Both the position numbers and the translations under genes were made by a program. A stretch of DNA of 64,000 bases from Silene conica (taxonomy: Eukaryota; Streptophyta; Magnoliopsida; Caryophyllales; Caryophyllaceae). A model generated the notes under the pieces. That model ran no database searches. It was not told the DNA's origin and saw only the letters and a program-made list of their open reading frames with translations. The DNA is taken from positions 1,134,399 to 1,198,398 of the forward strand of contig CM055314.2 of NCBI GenBank assembly GCA_029255685.2. Reading direction: 5' to 3'. This document shows, one piece after another, positions 20,166 to 31,990 of this stretch (positions within the stretch are counted from its first letter, which is position 1; each line of letters starts with the position of its first letter).

Positions 20166-21960
20166 ACGTTAATAATACTATATTGACATGATATTTATTA
20201 ACATTTGATTACTTATTTTTGTGCTTCACAAGAAAAAAACACAAAATTGAGTTTTTCATACATGATATTTCAGAGATTTTTAACTTATTTTTATAGCATT
20301 TATGCCTAAGTCAATTTACACATAATATAACCTTGAAATAAATTCATCTCATTTATCAGTTTTCTTGCTACATACCCCCTCCCCATTTTCTACACCATTC
20401 AGGCATTGTCCGTACCCTTTTCACTCAACTAATCAACTTGACCATCAAAATTAACTGTATGCGCATTCATGAACAACTCCATTGTATCTATATTTACTTG
20501 TACTTCTCAAATCACACTCTTAAATGTCGGAAAATAACTCTATCCTCAAGACACTTACCTCATACCTTCAGACTTATCTACCTATCTACCGCGATATAGT
20601 ACGGACATGACAAATACTTCCTTAATTCTTATCCAATGTTCCACATTCTATTTTGTACAATTTAATCCTATGTTTTTCTTCCATACTTGATAAAATAATT
20701 GACATAAATATCTTCTTCTATTTCTTATATTTACAATGTTATCATTGCAAATTTGCAACTACAACTCCACATTAGGACATCTTTTTATATACACCCCTAA
20801 ATATTTCCAAGAATACTCCCACAAAAAACACTAACGTTATTCAACATTAAAAATTATTCCCCGGCCCAATGGAGCATTCAATAAGACTGAAGAGAGTATA
20901 ACATTTGATTGTTTAGTTTTGTGTCCAACAAATAAACAAAATTGAGTTTATACATGTGATATTTTAAATGTTTTTAGTCTATATTTTTATATTTGTCGGT
21001 TCTTTTCTCATATAATACACATTTTCAAATAAAATTTATTCATGCTAACTTTTCCAATCAATATCTCACGTTATTCACTTTTTCACAAATTTAACCCTTT
21101 CCACCCAACCTACATATGAATATATTTTTCAATCTTCTAAGTGACACTCGTAAACATCAGGGAGTAATCCTACCCATGGAGTACCCTTCCCACCCACTTA
21201 ACCAACGTAACCAATAAAATGATTTGTAAAATGTATTCCTGGAAACCTCAACCTACTGACATTTATTTGTACTACTCTCACACTCTTCAACGTCGTACAA
21301 TAACCCTACCCCCAAGACACTTACCTGCTCTCTCAAAACCTATTTACCCCCACCGCTCGAAACAATAGATATATCCAATGTAAAATCAAATCCCGCCCTA
21401 TAACAATCAAAATTGAGTATGCATACATGTTACTATAGAGATTTTTAAGCTCTTTTCATAACATATGTGCCTTTGTTACTATCACATAAATTATACAACA
21501 ACATCAACATCAGAGCCTTAGTTCTAAAAAATTTTTGGGTCGGCTGACATGAATCATCCCTTGGAACTGTCATGAGTGAATTCTCATCTCAACAAGAGAA
21601 AAAAGAAGGAAAAGAAAAAAATGTCACCAATACCATTATGTTCTTTAATATCTATATATTTATATTTATATTTCTTAAATCGTAACTTGACAACCCAACT
21701 AACCAACTTGATGATCATCAGAATCATAAATTGTATTCTTGAACATCTCTGACCAATTTGATTATACTACTCAAACCCAACTAACCAACTTGATGATCAT
21801 CAGAATCGTAAATTGTATTCTTGAATATCTTTGACCAATTTGTTTGTACTACTCAAATAATACTCTTAAACGTCGTAGAGTAACCCTACCCCTGAATACA
21901 CTTACCTCCTCCCTCAAAACCTATCTACCTACGCCCCTGTAAAAAAATGTCATTTTATAA
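20166..21960. repeat. diverged long tandem repeats inside the Helitron
   Basis: Three degenerate units start near 20200, 20890 and 21400, each with AACATTTGATT or AAAATTGAGT, then later CACTTACCT..CTCAAAACCTATCTACC (20560, 21320, 21900). Within the last, an 83 bp segment (ACCCAACTAACCAACTTGAT...) is duplicated head to tail at 21692 and 21776. Confidence 0.6.
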
Positions 21961-22879
21961 CACAAGCAATGTCTTATCGTTAAATAATAAGGTTAAAATA
22001 TGTAGGAATAAATATTGTTATTTATGAAATATCTTTCAATATCCATTTAAAACACATGTCATCCACAAAATTACTCTACTTCAGCTCTTATTTACGTCAT
22101 CATTGTGGTTTTTAATATTTATATTTTTAACAATTAAATCCAAATTTGACATTTTTGGGGTTTCTCTAAAGTATACTATATTTGACATTTTCTTATTTTC
22201 TTTTTACTTAATTAAAGAAATTATTTCATTTCTTTCGCATAATTAAGTACGAAAGTGCATAATACTCACTTGAATAGTAGTGCTACTCTTGTACAAAAAA
22301 ATATAGTAGTGTTGCTCTTAATTTGGTCGAATATGATTGATCGCAAATGTTCCTTTTAGGTAGGAATTTGTTCAGACTTAAATATTTAACTAATTACATT
22401 TATTAGTTCCATACATTTTTAATTAAGATGGAGGTATTCATTTTAAGTTTGAATGATTCAGTAATATGGAAAACATAAGAACATAGTGTATAAGAAAAAG
22501 TAAAGGATTTGTCTTATTACTATTAAATCCCCGTGAGACTATTTTTTACCCATTTTAATGTTAAGACGAAGACAAACTAAATTAGTTCTTTTTTTACGGC
22601 TTTTCCATTTTCATTTTTAATAGAAACGATGAATAAAATAATAACCTTAAATAGTAAGTATATCAATATTAAAATAATAATGTCCTAAGATATGAAACTT
22701 GTAAAGAATCAATTATTCTAATTCATTTCCGACTTTCATTTTTAATAAAAACGTTGAATAAAGTTAATAAACTTAAATAGTAAGTATATAAATATTAAAA
22801 AATAATAATGTGCTAAATCTAATAAGAAAATTGTAAATAATCAACTATTTTTTATTTTTCTAAATCTAATATAAAAGTT

Positions 22880-23358
22880 GTAAATAGTTTATTATTTTCT
22901 TATTTTCTAATTCTAATAGGAAAATTATAAATAAATTATTATCCAAACAACAATTTACTAATTTTCTAATTCAAATAGAAAAAATGTAAATAATTAATTA
23001 TCTCCTAATTCTAGTAGAAAAATTGTAATAAAAATTATTATTTATAATTAAGTGTTTTCTTATTTTCTAATTCTAATAGGAAAATTATAAATAAATTATT
23101 ATCTAAACAACAATTTACTAATTTTCTAATTCTAATAGAAAAATCGTAAATAATTAATTATCTTCTAATTCTAGTAGAAAAATTGTAAACAAATCATTAT
23201 TTATAATTAATTGTTTTCTTATTTTCTAATTATAATAGGAAAATTATAAATAAATTATTATCTAAACAACAATTTACTAATTTTCTAATTCTAATAGAAA
23301 AATTTTAAATAATTAATTATCTCCTAATTCTAGGAGAAAAATTGTAAATAAATCATTA
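22880..23358. repeat. 160 bp tandem repeat inside the Helitron
   Basis: TTTTCTTATTTTCTAATTC recurs at 22894, 23054 and 23214, exactly 160 bp apart, with AAACAACAATTTACTAATTT in each unit. The foldback element at 23368 is inserted in the next unit, whose continuation is at 24193. Confidence 0.85.
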
Positions 23359-23367
23359 TTTATAATT

Positions 23368-24192
23368 TGGTTTTTTTGTCTAACATCACCTTTAAAAAAC
23401 TTTTTCTTCCAAACACCACCATTAAAAAAATAATTTGTGAAACGCCACCTTTGATAATTTTTTTTTGTCAAATACCACATTTTGGCCAAAGTTTCAGCGT
23501 TTGTGATGGGGTGACTTTCAGTCGATGTTTGAGATAACAAACGAGGTCGGTTTAGAGTGTTTTTGAACTCGTTGGAAAGGTGGGAGTACAGGCTTTCCAA
23601 CGGCTGCCAACACGGTGGTCAAAAGTGTCCTTATATGGGGTAGATTGATGTGTAAAGTAAGGCTAGTCACATAGGGTTAATGTAAGTTTAAGTAGGATTT
23701 TTCGTGGGTCACTCCCGTTGAACCACCACTTGCACCAACGACCACCACAGTGAACACAACTGTGACATACCTTGCCCTCCGCTCAACCTACATGCCAACT
23801 TTCAAACCAAACCAAACATCATAACCCCATTTAAAGACCCTTGAAAACTACTCTAACAACACGTTGTAAACCCAAATTTCTAGCTATTTCTCTAACCATT
23901 TACTTTACACATCAATATACCCTACATAAAGACATCTTTGACCACCGTGTTGATAATCGTTGGAAAGTCTGTACTCCCACCTTTCCAACGAGTTCAAGAA
24001 CACTCTAAACCGACCTCGTTTGCTCTCTCAAACATCGACTGAATGTCACCCCATCACAAACGCTGAAACTTTTGCCAAAATGTGATGTTTGACAAAAAGA
24101 ATTTTATTAAAGGTGGTGTTTGACAAATTATTTTTTTAAAGGTGGTGTTTGGAAGAAAAAGTTTTTTAAAGGTAGTGTTAGACAAAAAACCC
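23368..24192. mobile_element. long-TIR foldback element, MULE-like (825 bp), nested in the Helitron
   Basis: About 300 bp inverted arms (23368-23670 and 23900-24192) begin TGGTTTTTTTGTCTAACA and end TGTTAGACAAAAAACCC. A 9 bp duplication TTTATAATT lies at 23359-23367 and 24193-24201. Inner arm segments such as GAACTCGTTGGAAAGGTGGG pair with the opposite arm. The loop of about 230 bp has no recognisable gene. Confidence 0.88.
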
Positions 24193-24269
24193 TTTATAAT
24201 TAAGTGTTTTGTAAAAAGTGGAGACTAACACGTGCTTAGAAAAAAGCTTCCTTTAATTATATATATTGA

Positions 24270-25140
24270 TTTTAATAATAAATTCAAGGTTGAACAGCAA
24301 CAAGCTGAAAAGGTAACTAAACCCCCAAACCCCTGAATAATTCCCCCAATTTGAAGAACCCTAAATCAGCAAAGATGATGAATACTGACAAGCGAATAGA
24401 AAAAAAAAGAGAGAGAGAGAGAGAGAACATCTGCATGAATTTGTGATATGTATAATGCATAAAAATCTGATTTTTTTTTACATTAATGATACTAAATTGA
24501 AACAAAGAGGATAAAAAAATAGTGATTAAAGATTATCGTAGAGAATTAATGTGTAAAATTGACAATTACAAATTTTCAAGGAAGAAATCATAGTACCAGA
24601 ACTGAAGCAAGGTCTTTTACGAGAATGGAGACAACCTCCGAGTCGATGAAGACTGCTACTATTCGTCAGGAGTCTTTGGATAAATTAAATGTTTTATCTT
24701 TTTATCATATAATCCTTTTTATTTCCATTGAATTGTACTAGTATTTATGATATTTTACAAATTACCACATATAACACTACATTAGGGTGTATATATTCGA
24801 ACTTACACTGTATTGACTCCCGTTCATATTTTTAGTTATTTCTCGACTCGGTTAGTAACTAAGCTAACAAATTAATATAAGGCCTTAATCTATAATAAAT
24901 AGGATAATTTGTTAAAAACTACCTAATATGCTCACTTTTTTACAAATAACCACCTAATATTTATAATTTTACATATAAACACCACATTTTTTGCATAACT
25001 AGCCAAATCCACACCTTATTTTAAATATGTTCACGGTTTTCTTATTTTCCGACTTTTTTACGGAACTACAACTCATATCCAACCCATGGTTAAGTGAGAT
25101 ACCTATTTACCCCTCAAATATTACTTTCTCCATTACTCCA
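24270..25140 (-). repeat. inner part of the left palindrome arm (copied TPT1 leader and promoter)
   Basis: Inverted copy of about 25830-26689. It contains the same CT-rich leader signature (here GA-rich at about 24408-24426) and the GGTTCTTCAAATTGGGGG segment. About two differences in 60 bases were seen near 24810-24870, so this part is well conserved. Confidence 0.9.
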
Positions 25141-25829
25141 AATATAACCTATTATATTATGGCCAAAAATCATCAAGAAGAAATCTAATCATAATCAGGT
25201 TCATCCGCAAATCATCACTCTTTGATTCTGAATTTTCTTAACAGAAGCGACGTATGAAGTACTGCCCCATCTCAATGAAACTGAATTTGGCAGTGGTGTG
25301 ACAGATGAGCTTTTTTATATTCAAACAAACAGCAATATGCAAGCTTATTGATCTTTTGTTGGTGTGATACTATTCTTCTGCGATCTTAAACATTTTTTTT
25401 GAATCTTTTGATCTTTCTTTAACCCAAAAAGTCAAAAAAATTATCGGTCATATACAATATATATCTTCATTTCATTGTGAAATTATTTGGGTTGCCAGCT
25501 TGTTAAGATCTTGGAGTTGCAGTCACTTAATTACGAAATTGTATAATACAAAAAAATCAATTGTATAAAAATATCCCAAATTATCAAACCCTAATTTCAC
25601 GGAACCTAACTAAAAAATACCTAGAATTTAATTGACCTTGTAATTTTCCAACGATATTTTGCATAATTACGAACTACATGAACAATTTCTAGTAGAGGAT
25701 TAACAAATTAACAAAGAAAAAAATCCAAACCTTACCCAGAAAAGTTATTGATAAAAACCTTGGTTGTAAAGTTGAAATAATTTTGGGGCTTTTGATTATG
25801 GTGGATGAGCAATAATAAAATGGGAGGGA
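25141..25829. other. unpaired centre (loop) of the palindrome
   Basis: AT-rich sequence of about 0.69 kb without clear self-complementarity or a recognisable gene. It would hold the shared upstream region of the two head-to-head TPT1 promoters. Confidence 0.5.
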
Positions 25830-27849
25830 GGGAGTGATTGATAAATGAGGGGTACAATAGGTATTTACTTAAACATGAGTTGTATACGAGTCGTAGTTTG
25901 TAAAAAAGTCAGAAAATAAGAAAACCGTTAACATATTTAAAGTAAGGTGTGGATTTGGTTAGTTATGCAAAAAATGTGGTGGTTATTTGTAAACTTATAC
26001 ATATTAGGTGTTTATTTGTAAAAAAGTGAACATATTAGGGGGTTTTTAACAAATTATCCTATTTATTATAGATTAAGGCCTTATGTTAATTTGTTAGCTT
26101 AGTTATTAACCGAGTCGAGAAATAACTAAAAATATAAACGGGAGTCAATACAGTGTAAGTTCGAATATATACACCCTAATGTAGTGTTACATGTGGTAAT
26201 TTGTAAAATATCATAAATACTAGTACAATTCAATGGAAATAAAAAGGATTATATGATAAAAAGATAAAACCTTTAATTCATCCAAAGACGCCTGACGAAT
26301 AGTAGCGGTCTTCATCGACTCGGAGGTTGTCTCCATTCTCGGAAAAGACCTTGCTTCAATTCTGGTACTATGATTTCTTCATTGAAAATTTGTAATTGTC
26401 AATTTTACACATTAATTCTCTACGATAATCTTTAATCACTATTTTTTTATCCTCTTTGTTTCAATTTAGTATCATTAATGTAAAAAAAAAATTAGATTTT
26501 TATGGATTATACATATCACAAATTCATGCAGATGTTCTCTCTCTCTCTTTTTTTTTTTTCTATTCGCTTGTCAGTATTCATCATCTTTGCTGATTTAGGG
26601 TTCTTCAAATTGGGGGAATTATTCAGGGGTTTGGGGGTTTAGTTACCTCTTTAGCTTGTTGCTGTTCAACCTTGAATTTATTATTAAAATATCAATTACT
26701 TTGTGCCCACTTTCCTAATTTGCTTTAGAATTGATTTGTTCTATTCAATTTGGACAAGCTCATGTTTAATTATTAAATCGGATTTTCTAACTTGTGCGCA
26801 CTTCCCTAAGTTTAGTATTAGTATGTTTGCAGCTTGTAATTTGATTTAAAATTTGCAGACGGAGGCGGACGAATCCAGGACAGACAAGATCTCTGACATT
26901 GTCAAAGTGAAAGGAAAGAGTAATATTAATTGTCAATGATTTTGAGATTTTCACTGTTTATAACTTCAACATCTAGTTTTTTCCGTCTTATCCTGCTCCT
27001 TCCTCGTCCCTGTACCGCTATATCCTCTGTCCCTGTAGTTGCTGTGTGCTCGAATCTACCGACAATAAGTAGAATGGATATGAACAGGCCCACTTCTTCT
27101 TTCTCGTCCTGTGCTACATCCTCTCCAAGGTTATACCCTCTATTCTTTCCATAAGTTGAACTGTTCTGTATTCTGTTTAATGTGTTGTTGACATTTGCTG
27201 TAAAAGATTGAAGCTTTTCTGGTGAATGAATACCTGTCGAAATTCTTTTTTTTTTTTTCTCGTAGCAGTAGTTTATAGTTAGTTATACTGCAATGAAATA
27301 CTCGTGTGTCTCTCTTAATACCAAAACACGAAGAGGGTGCTTTTTAGCTCCAATGCTAGCATTTGAGAATTTTATTAAATAAACATATTTTCGATATTAT
27401 TGAGTGCGGTTTAGAAGTTGCATCGGGTCGCATTAGTAATGTAATAGCTTAGCTTGATGTAGGGTGCGTTTAATTTGAAGTTGTATGTTTTGAGGGGTTG
27501 ACTTGCTTGAATATCAATATTTGGTTGCTATGAGGTTCAAAATAAGTTGAAATCCACGGTGAAAAAGGCTACGCTAACCCCGTTTGGTTTAATCTTTGCT
27601 TGTAACATGGGATAAAGAAATGATTGATTAGAAGGAAAGCCGTAAGTTCATTATCAATGCTACGTCTGCCAAATTTAAGTAAAGTGAGCTATGTATAACA
27701 AACAACTTATATTTTTTTCGATTTCTTTTGGTCTGGAATTTATTGGAGAAGTAAGCAATTGGGTATCATATTCTTGACTCAATTTATCAACATAGTTAAG
27801 AAAGGACGAAGTCCTTTTTATTTAATTTTTATTTATTTATTATTACTTC

Positions 27850-27898
<49 letters not shown>

Positions 27899-28163
27899 TT
27901 ATTACGATAGAGAAATACACCTGGGAAGACACCTATATGTATTTGTTGGGAATCATAAAATAGGTAGGGATTCTAATGCTTATTCTCACTACCCGTTTTT
28001 GATACAACTTGTAGTGGAGGTAGAGGACATGGCCAATCTGGTACAAGAGGGACAGGTCAAGGTTCAAGTGGTGGTCGTGGTCGTGGTCGTGGTCGTGGAA
28101 TAGCTGCTGATGACACTTTAAACAAAGTTGATGCACTTGGCAGAACCTTGTAAGCATCAAGGA
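25830..28163 (+). repeat. right arm of the TPT1 palindrome (intact)
   Basis: Pairs with 24270-25140 and 17336-18913 in inverted orientation. It includes the upstream region, leader and coding exons 1-2 of TPT1. The outer boundary, just past the exon 2 donor, is where the left copy switches to PPR sequence (GCATCAAGGACC here, GCATCAAAGACC there). Confidence 0.92.
26533..26620 (+). promoter_or_regulatory. probable transcription start / leader region of TPT1
   Basis: CTCTCTCTCTC followed by a T run and TATTCGCTTGTCAG is a typical plant pyrimidine-rich start region. GATTTAGGGTTCTTC follows. A possible leader-intron acceptor (AATTTGCAG) ends at about 26859. No TATA box is assigned. The same region is mirrored at about 24340-24425. 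Confidence 0.4.
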
Positions 28164-30753
28164 CCTTTATTTCATTCTTCTCTTTCAAAAGAAAGAAGAG
28201 GGGGCAGTTAACTATTTATAGTTTTGGGATATTCTACATGGTACCCCTCAATTTTTCGACTTTCTACATGGTATCCCTACACTTTTTAAAACATACATTG
28301 TACCCCTAATTGTTTTCATTATCACTACGTGTACCCCTAAACTTTATTTTCCGTCAATTAAACTTATTTTTTAGCGTTAAATGATTAATTAGACGCATAA
28401 CCAAACTTGACGGAAAATAAAGTTTAGGGGTACGCATGGTGATAATGAGAACAATTAGGGGTACCGTGTATGTTTTAAAAAGTGTAGGGGTACCTCGTAT
28501 AAAGTCAAAAATTTGAGGGGTACCATATAGAAAATCCCTATAGTTTTCTAATTTTCTCGAGGGAGTTTCAATTTCCGTTGTTGATGATATTACTGGTTTA
28601 TGTGTTAAATTGAATCAACATTATCTTAGCTGGTGAAGGCAATGATGTGTTTGAATTACGCAGCCTCATAGTTTTCCTTGTGCGTCCAGCCGTCCCTTCA
28701 CCAAACAACGTCGATTGTATCGTGAAATCATGCATTTTTGTCGCATGTGGCAGATGTGTTCAAATCTTATAAACATTATGCGCTGTCTAAACGTTTGCAA
28801 CTATGTTAATTAATGTCACTGCTTCTTAGGGTGCGCATACTGAGGCATATGGCTACAGAGTTGAATTTGGATATGCGGAGTGATGGATATGTCAGAGTTC
28901 AAGATTTGCTGATGCTAAATGTGAAAAGTAAGGCAAATATCCCTCTGAAATCACATTCTATTGATGAAATTCGAGAGGTTAGTTCGAATAATTTATTTTG
29001 TTCACATTTCATTTTAAGTTTTCATTTGCTTAAACCATGTATTTAATGTTTTTAATAAATATATTCAGAATAGTTAACCATAGTGAGAAGAGCGTAAAAG
29101 GAGACTAAGGAGTAAAATATTGAAACTTGAGGTTCAAAATTGGAAGATCATATGTATTTTTTATTTTATGGACCCCGGTTTATTGTTTCGTATCACCTGA
29201 ACTTTTCATCTTTCAATTTGGTCCAAACATGTAACTGCGTATCACCTGAACCTTATGAGCCATATTACGGGCGATGGAGTCTAGTTTAGATGCCTATCTT
29301 GCTATGATGATGTAGTATGTAGTATGTACCGTACCTGTTATCAACTAGCCGTCGTACTATCTTTTTGAAAGTTTCTATACATCTGCCTTTTCTGAACGTA
29401 GTTTTAAAATATAAAGTGCCTTTGCTGCTATTCCTCCCACGTCGTCCCTTACTGCATTGCATGTGATAGCAAGCTAGTAGGATAACTTGTGAATTTCGAT
29501 TGTCAATACAACGTCTCCACGACTCCACCCTCATATCTGGTTTGTCTTAATTGTAAATTTCAGGCTGTACAGCTAGACGATAAGCAGAGGCTTGGCCTTT
29601 TGGAAGAGGATGGGGAATTGTTTATACGTGCAAACCAAGGACATTCTATACAGGTGAGATGTTTGCAGTTCAACTTTCAGGGACAAAACTCCTTATATTG
29701 CAGTATCTCTGGAATTTTAGATGAATTTCAGTTTAATTATATAACTGCAATAAAATTTAAGGCTACTGACTTAAAAGCTATATACCTAGATGAATGTAGT
29801 ATTTGACCCGTGCAGTTTCGCTCTTTAGGTTGTAGAAACAGAGAGCTTGTTGAGACCAATAACCTCAGCCGAAGATATCCCTGGTAAGGGCATTGTCATA
29901 AAGTTAGAGCTACATTTTAGGGCATTATCTGGTTTACATAATTTGTATTCTAATAATAACCCGCCTTATCTTTTACGCAGTATGTGTTCACGGCACATAT
30001 AAGAAGTTCATTGACTCTATTCTTCAGTCTGGCCTCAAGCGAATGGGTCGGTTACATGTTCACTTCTCAAGTGGATTGCCCTCAGATAATGAAGTAATCA
30101 GTGGTACGACTACTTACGAGTGGACTTTTTTGTTTGTATTGACCAGTTTTTACATGTTTTCTATCAAAATGTTTCTGAATTGATATCTCGTTACAATATT
30201 TCAGGGATGAGGCGGAATATCAATGTGGTTATCTTTCTGGATGTTAATAAAGCGTTGGAAGGTAAACTTAACATTTTTCATACCGCATACTCCATGATCT
30301 CAATACTTTCCCGCTGATTCTGCATATGAGGAGTCTCACAGTCTCACTCGAAAGCAACCCATCACAGTAATCTCAAAACTCTTACAGAGAGATTGAGATG
30401 TGGATCATGAATCATGATGAACGTACTGAATTAGACAATGCAATCAAGTGACAAATACATGATTGAAATGTTGTAATCTGTTATTACAGGAGATTAATCC
30501 CTTTCCTGACTGATGCTTGGTTGTGTACTTAGTAATTAGTCTAGTGTTTTCGAGAAAACGTAGCCTTTTGGGAATAAATCCTTTTTATTAACCTTTTTTT
30601 GGGCGACATTTCACAATTGCAGACGGAATGAAGCTGTACATGTCAGAGAATAAGGTGATTTTGACGGAAGGTTTTGATGGTGTTGTTCCAGCTAAATATT
30701 TCCAGAAAATAGAGTTATGGCCTAGTCGGAAGCCGGTGTCATTTCAAATTTAA
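27074..30753 (+). CDS. TPT1: tRNA 2'-phosphotransferase (KptA/Tpt1 family), complete
   Basis: Eight exons join in phase to 264 residues: 27074-27129, 28015-28149, 28830-28977, 29564-29653, 29829-29883, 29981-30103, 30205-30261 and 30623-30753. The enzyme removes the splice-junction 2'-phosphate from ligated tRNA, transferring it to NAD. Visible family motifs are VDALGRTL, RILRHMATEL (Arg-His of the active site), IRANQGHSI, VCVHGTYKKF, LKRMGRLHVHFSSG, MRRNINVVIFLD and VILTEGFDGVVPAKYFQKIE. The N-terminal tail is Ser-rich, then has an Arg-Gly repeat (about 32-40). The ATG at 27074 gives a length like plant homologues, but an in-frame ATG at 26936 would add 46 residues (see findings). A MITE sits in intron 2. 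The 5' third lies in a large palindrome. Confidence 0.95.
28226..28538. mobile_element. foldback MITE in TPT1 intron 2 (313 bp), MULE-like
   Basis: Begins GGGATATTCTACATGGTACC and ends GGTACCATATAGAAAATCCC; nearly the whole element folds on itself (GTTTAGGGGTAC and similar in both arms). Perfect 9 bp duplication TATAGTTTT at 28217-28225 and 28539-28547. Confidence 0.9.
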
Positions 30754-31103
30754 TGCTATTTTGCTTATTTATCATAAAATAGTGTTAAATATGACACTTT
30801 TTTGCGGTGTATAATTTATTTTTGAGAATTGGGTGTTTATTCATTCCATTTTGTATTAACACGGAATAAAGTGTTTTTTTGTTGTGTGAAAGAGCGACAC
30901 ACTCATTTTAATACCAACGGGTTTTAAATCTATGTTCGTACAGTCCTCAATGACTTTCGAGTCAAGCCATTATTACGGTGTGAGTTAATAACAAAAATGT
31001 TATCACCGAGCGTAAAACCGTCTCACCTAGTTAATTAAAACTTAAAAAATATTTACGAACAGTGTTAGATTGAGCTTTAACGGTTTTTAACGGCCAACTA
31101 CAA

Positions 31104-31990
31104 ATGAACGAAGCAGCTTGTTTAACAACCTTTCTTCTGCAAAAATATCGCTTCATAAATTATCTCAGGAAGGCTCAGCAACTCCATACCCTCATCTTCG
31201 CTTCGTCGACACCGTTCACTTACTATCAGCCGTTCCTCCACAACAACATTATTTCCATGCATATGAAATGCAGTTCGCTATTTCATGCACACCAACTGTT
31301 CGATAAAATGCCTCAAAGAAATTTCATTTCTAACAATACCATTATTTCCGCATATTCCCGGTATCCTAATTTTGGTACTAGTTCTGTTAGAATGTTTACC
31401 ATGATAAGATATCAGTGTTTTCAACCAAGTAGGGCGACTTTCGTTAGCTTGTTGCAGTCGGCGTCTGGAATTAGGGACTGGTTTTTAGGATTGACACTTC
31501 ATTGTCTGAGTATGAAGTATGGAGTTTTGTTTCACGCTATCCATACCCGAATCATAGTATCAGGATTGGATAGGAGTGTATATGTCGGAAGTCCGCTTAT
31601 CTCTTTGTATTTCAATAATGGAATCCCTAAGAAAGACGTGGTTTTGTGGACTGAAATGATGGCTGGTTATACTAAAGTAGTAGACGGTGAGAATATTGTT
31701 AAAATTTTCTTTGATATGTGGAAACAAGGACATAACATCGATGACTTTGCTCTAAATTGTGCTCTGAATCTTGCAACTCTAAAACAAGGTGAAATGCATC
31801 ATTGCCCGGCCATTAAACTAAAGCTCGATATGATTCTAAAATGTCTCTATTTTTTCAATGGTCAAGGATCCAGCTTTAATATGTTGTAATTCAATGATCT
31901 TGTCACCTACATTTCATTACTATCAGCTTGCAGCCATTCTGGATTGGTTACTCAAGGAAAGCAGTTATGGAATAGGATGAAGGAAATCAT
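31104..31990 (+). pseudogene. decayed PLS-class PPR gene (At3g50420-like)
   Basis: An open frame of 261 codons (31104-31889) shows PPR units: RKAQQLHTL, HNNIISMHMKCSSLFHAHQLFDKMPQRN, DVVLWTEMMAGYTKV, and GEMHHCPAIK. It is far shorter than its relatives (about 790 residues in Arabidopsis, from memory). It jumps from an early repeat (MKYGVLFH) straight to a late one (RSVYVGSPLISLYFNN), so a large middle part is deleted. After a second smaller loss, coding similarity continues in another frame at about 31897-31990 ([20 protein letters not shown]). The Arabidopsis-like protein would be an organellar RNA factor; this copy is surely non-functional. Confidence 0.85.

Larger units (their letters stand above)
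18914..24269 (-). mobile_element. non-autonomous Helitron (5356 bp)
   Basis: Read on the minus strand it starts TCAATATATATAATTAAAGG and ends with a hairpin, CCGTGC-ATC-GCATGG, about 14 bases before a terminal CTAG. It sits exactly between an A and a T of the host sequence with no target-site duplication, as Helitrons do. The empty site is in the other palindrome arm (TTATTAAAA|TATCAATTAC, junction 26689/26690). No Rep/helicase coding is seen; the interior is AT-rich repeats and a nested foldback element, with no captured exon that I can recognise. Confidence 0.9.

Noticed and set aside
24895-26064. A separate foldback transposon at the palindrome centre
   Set aside because: The inverted similarity continues without a break beyond both proposed ends, so the ends are not element boundaries and no target duplication can be shown.
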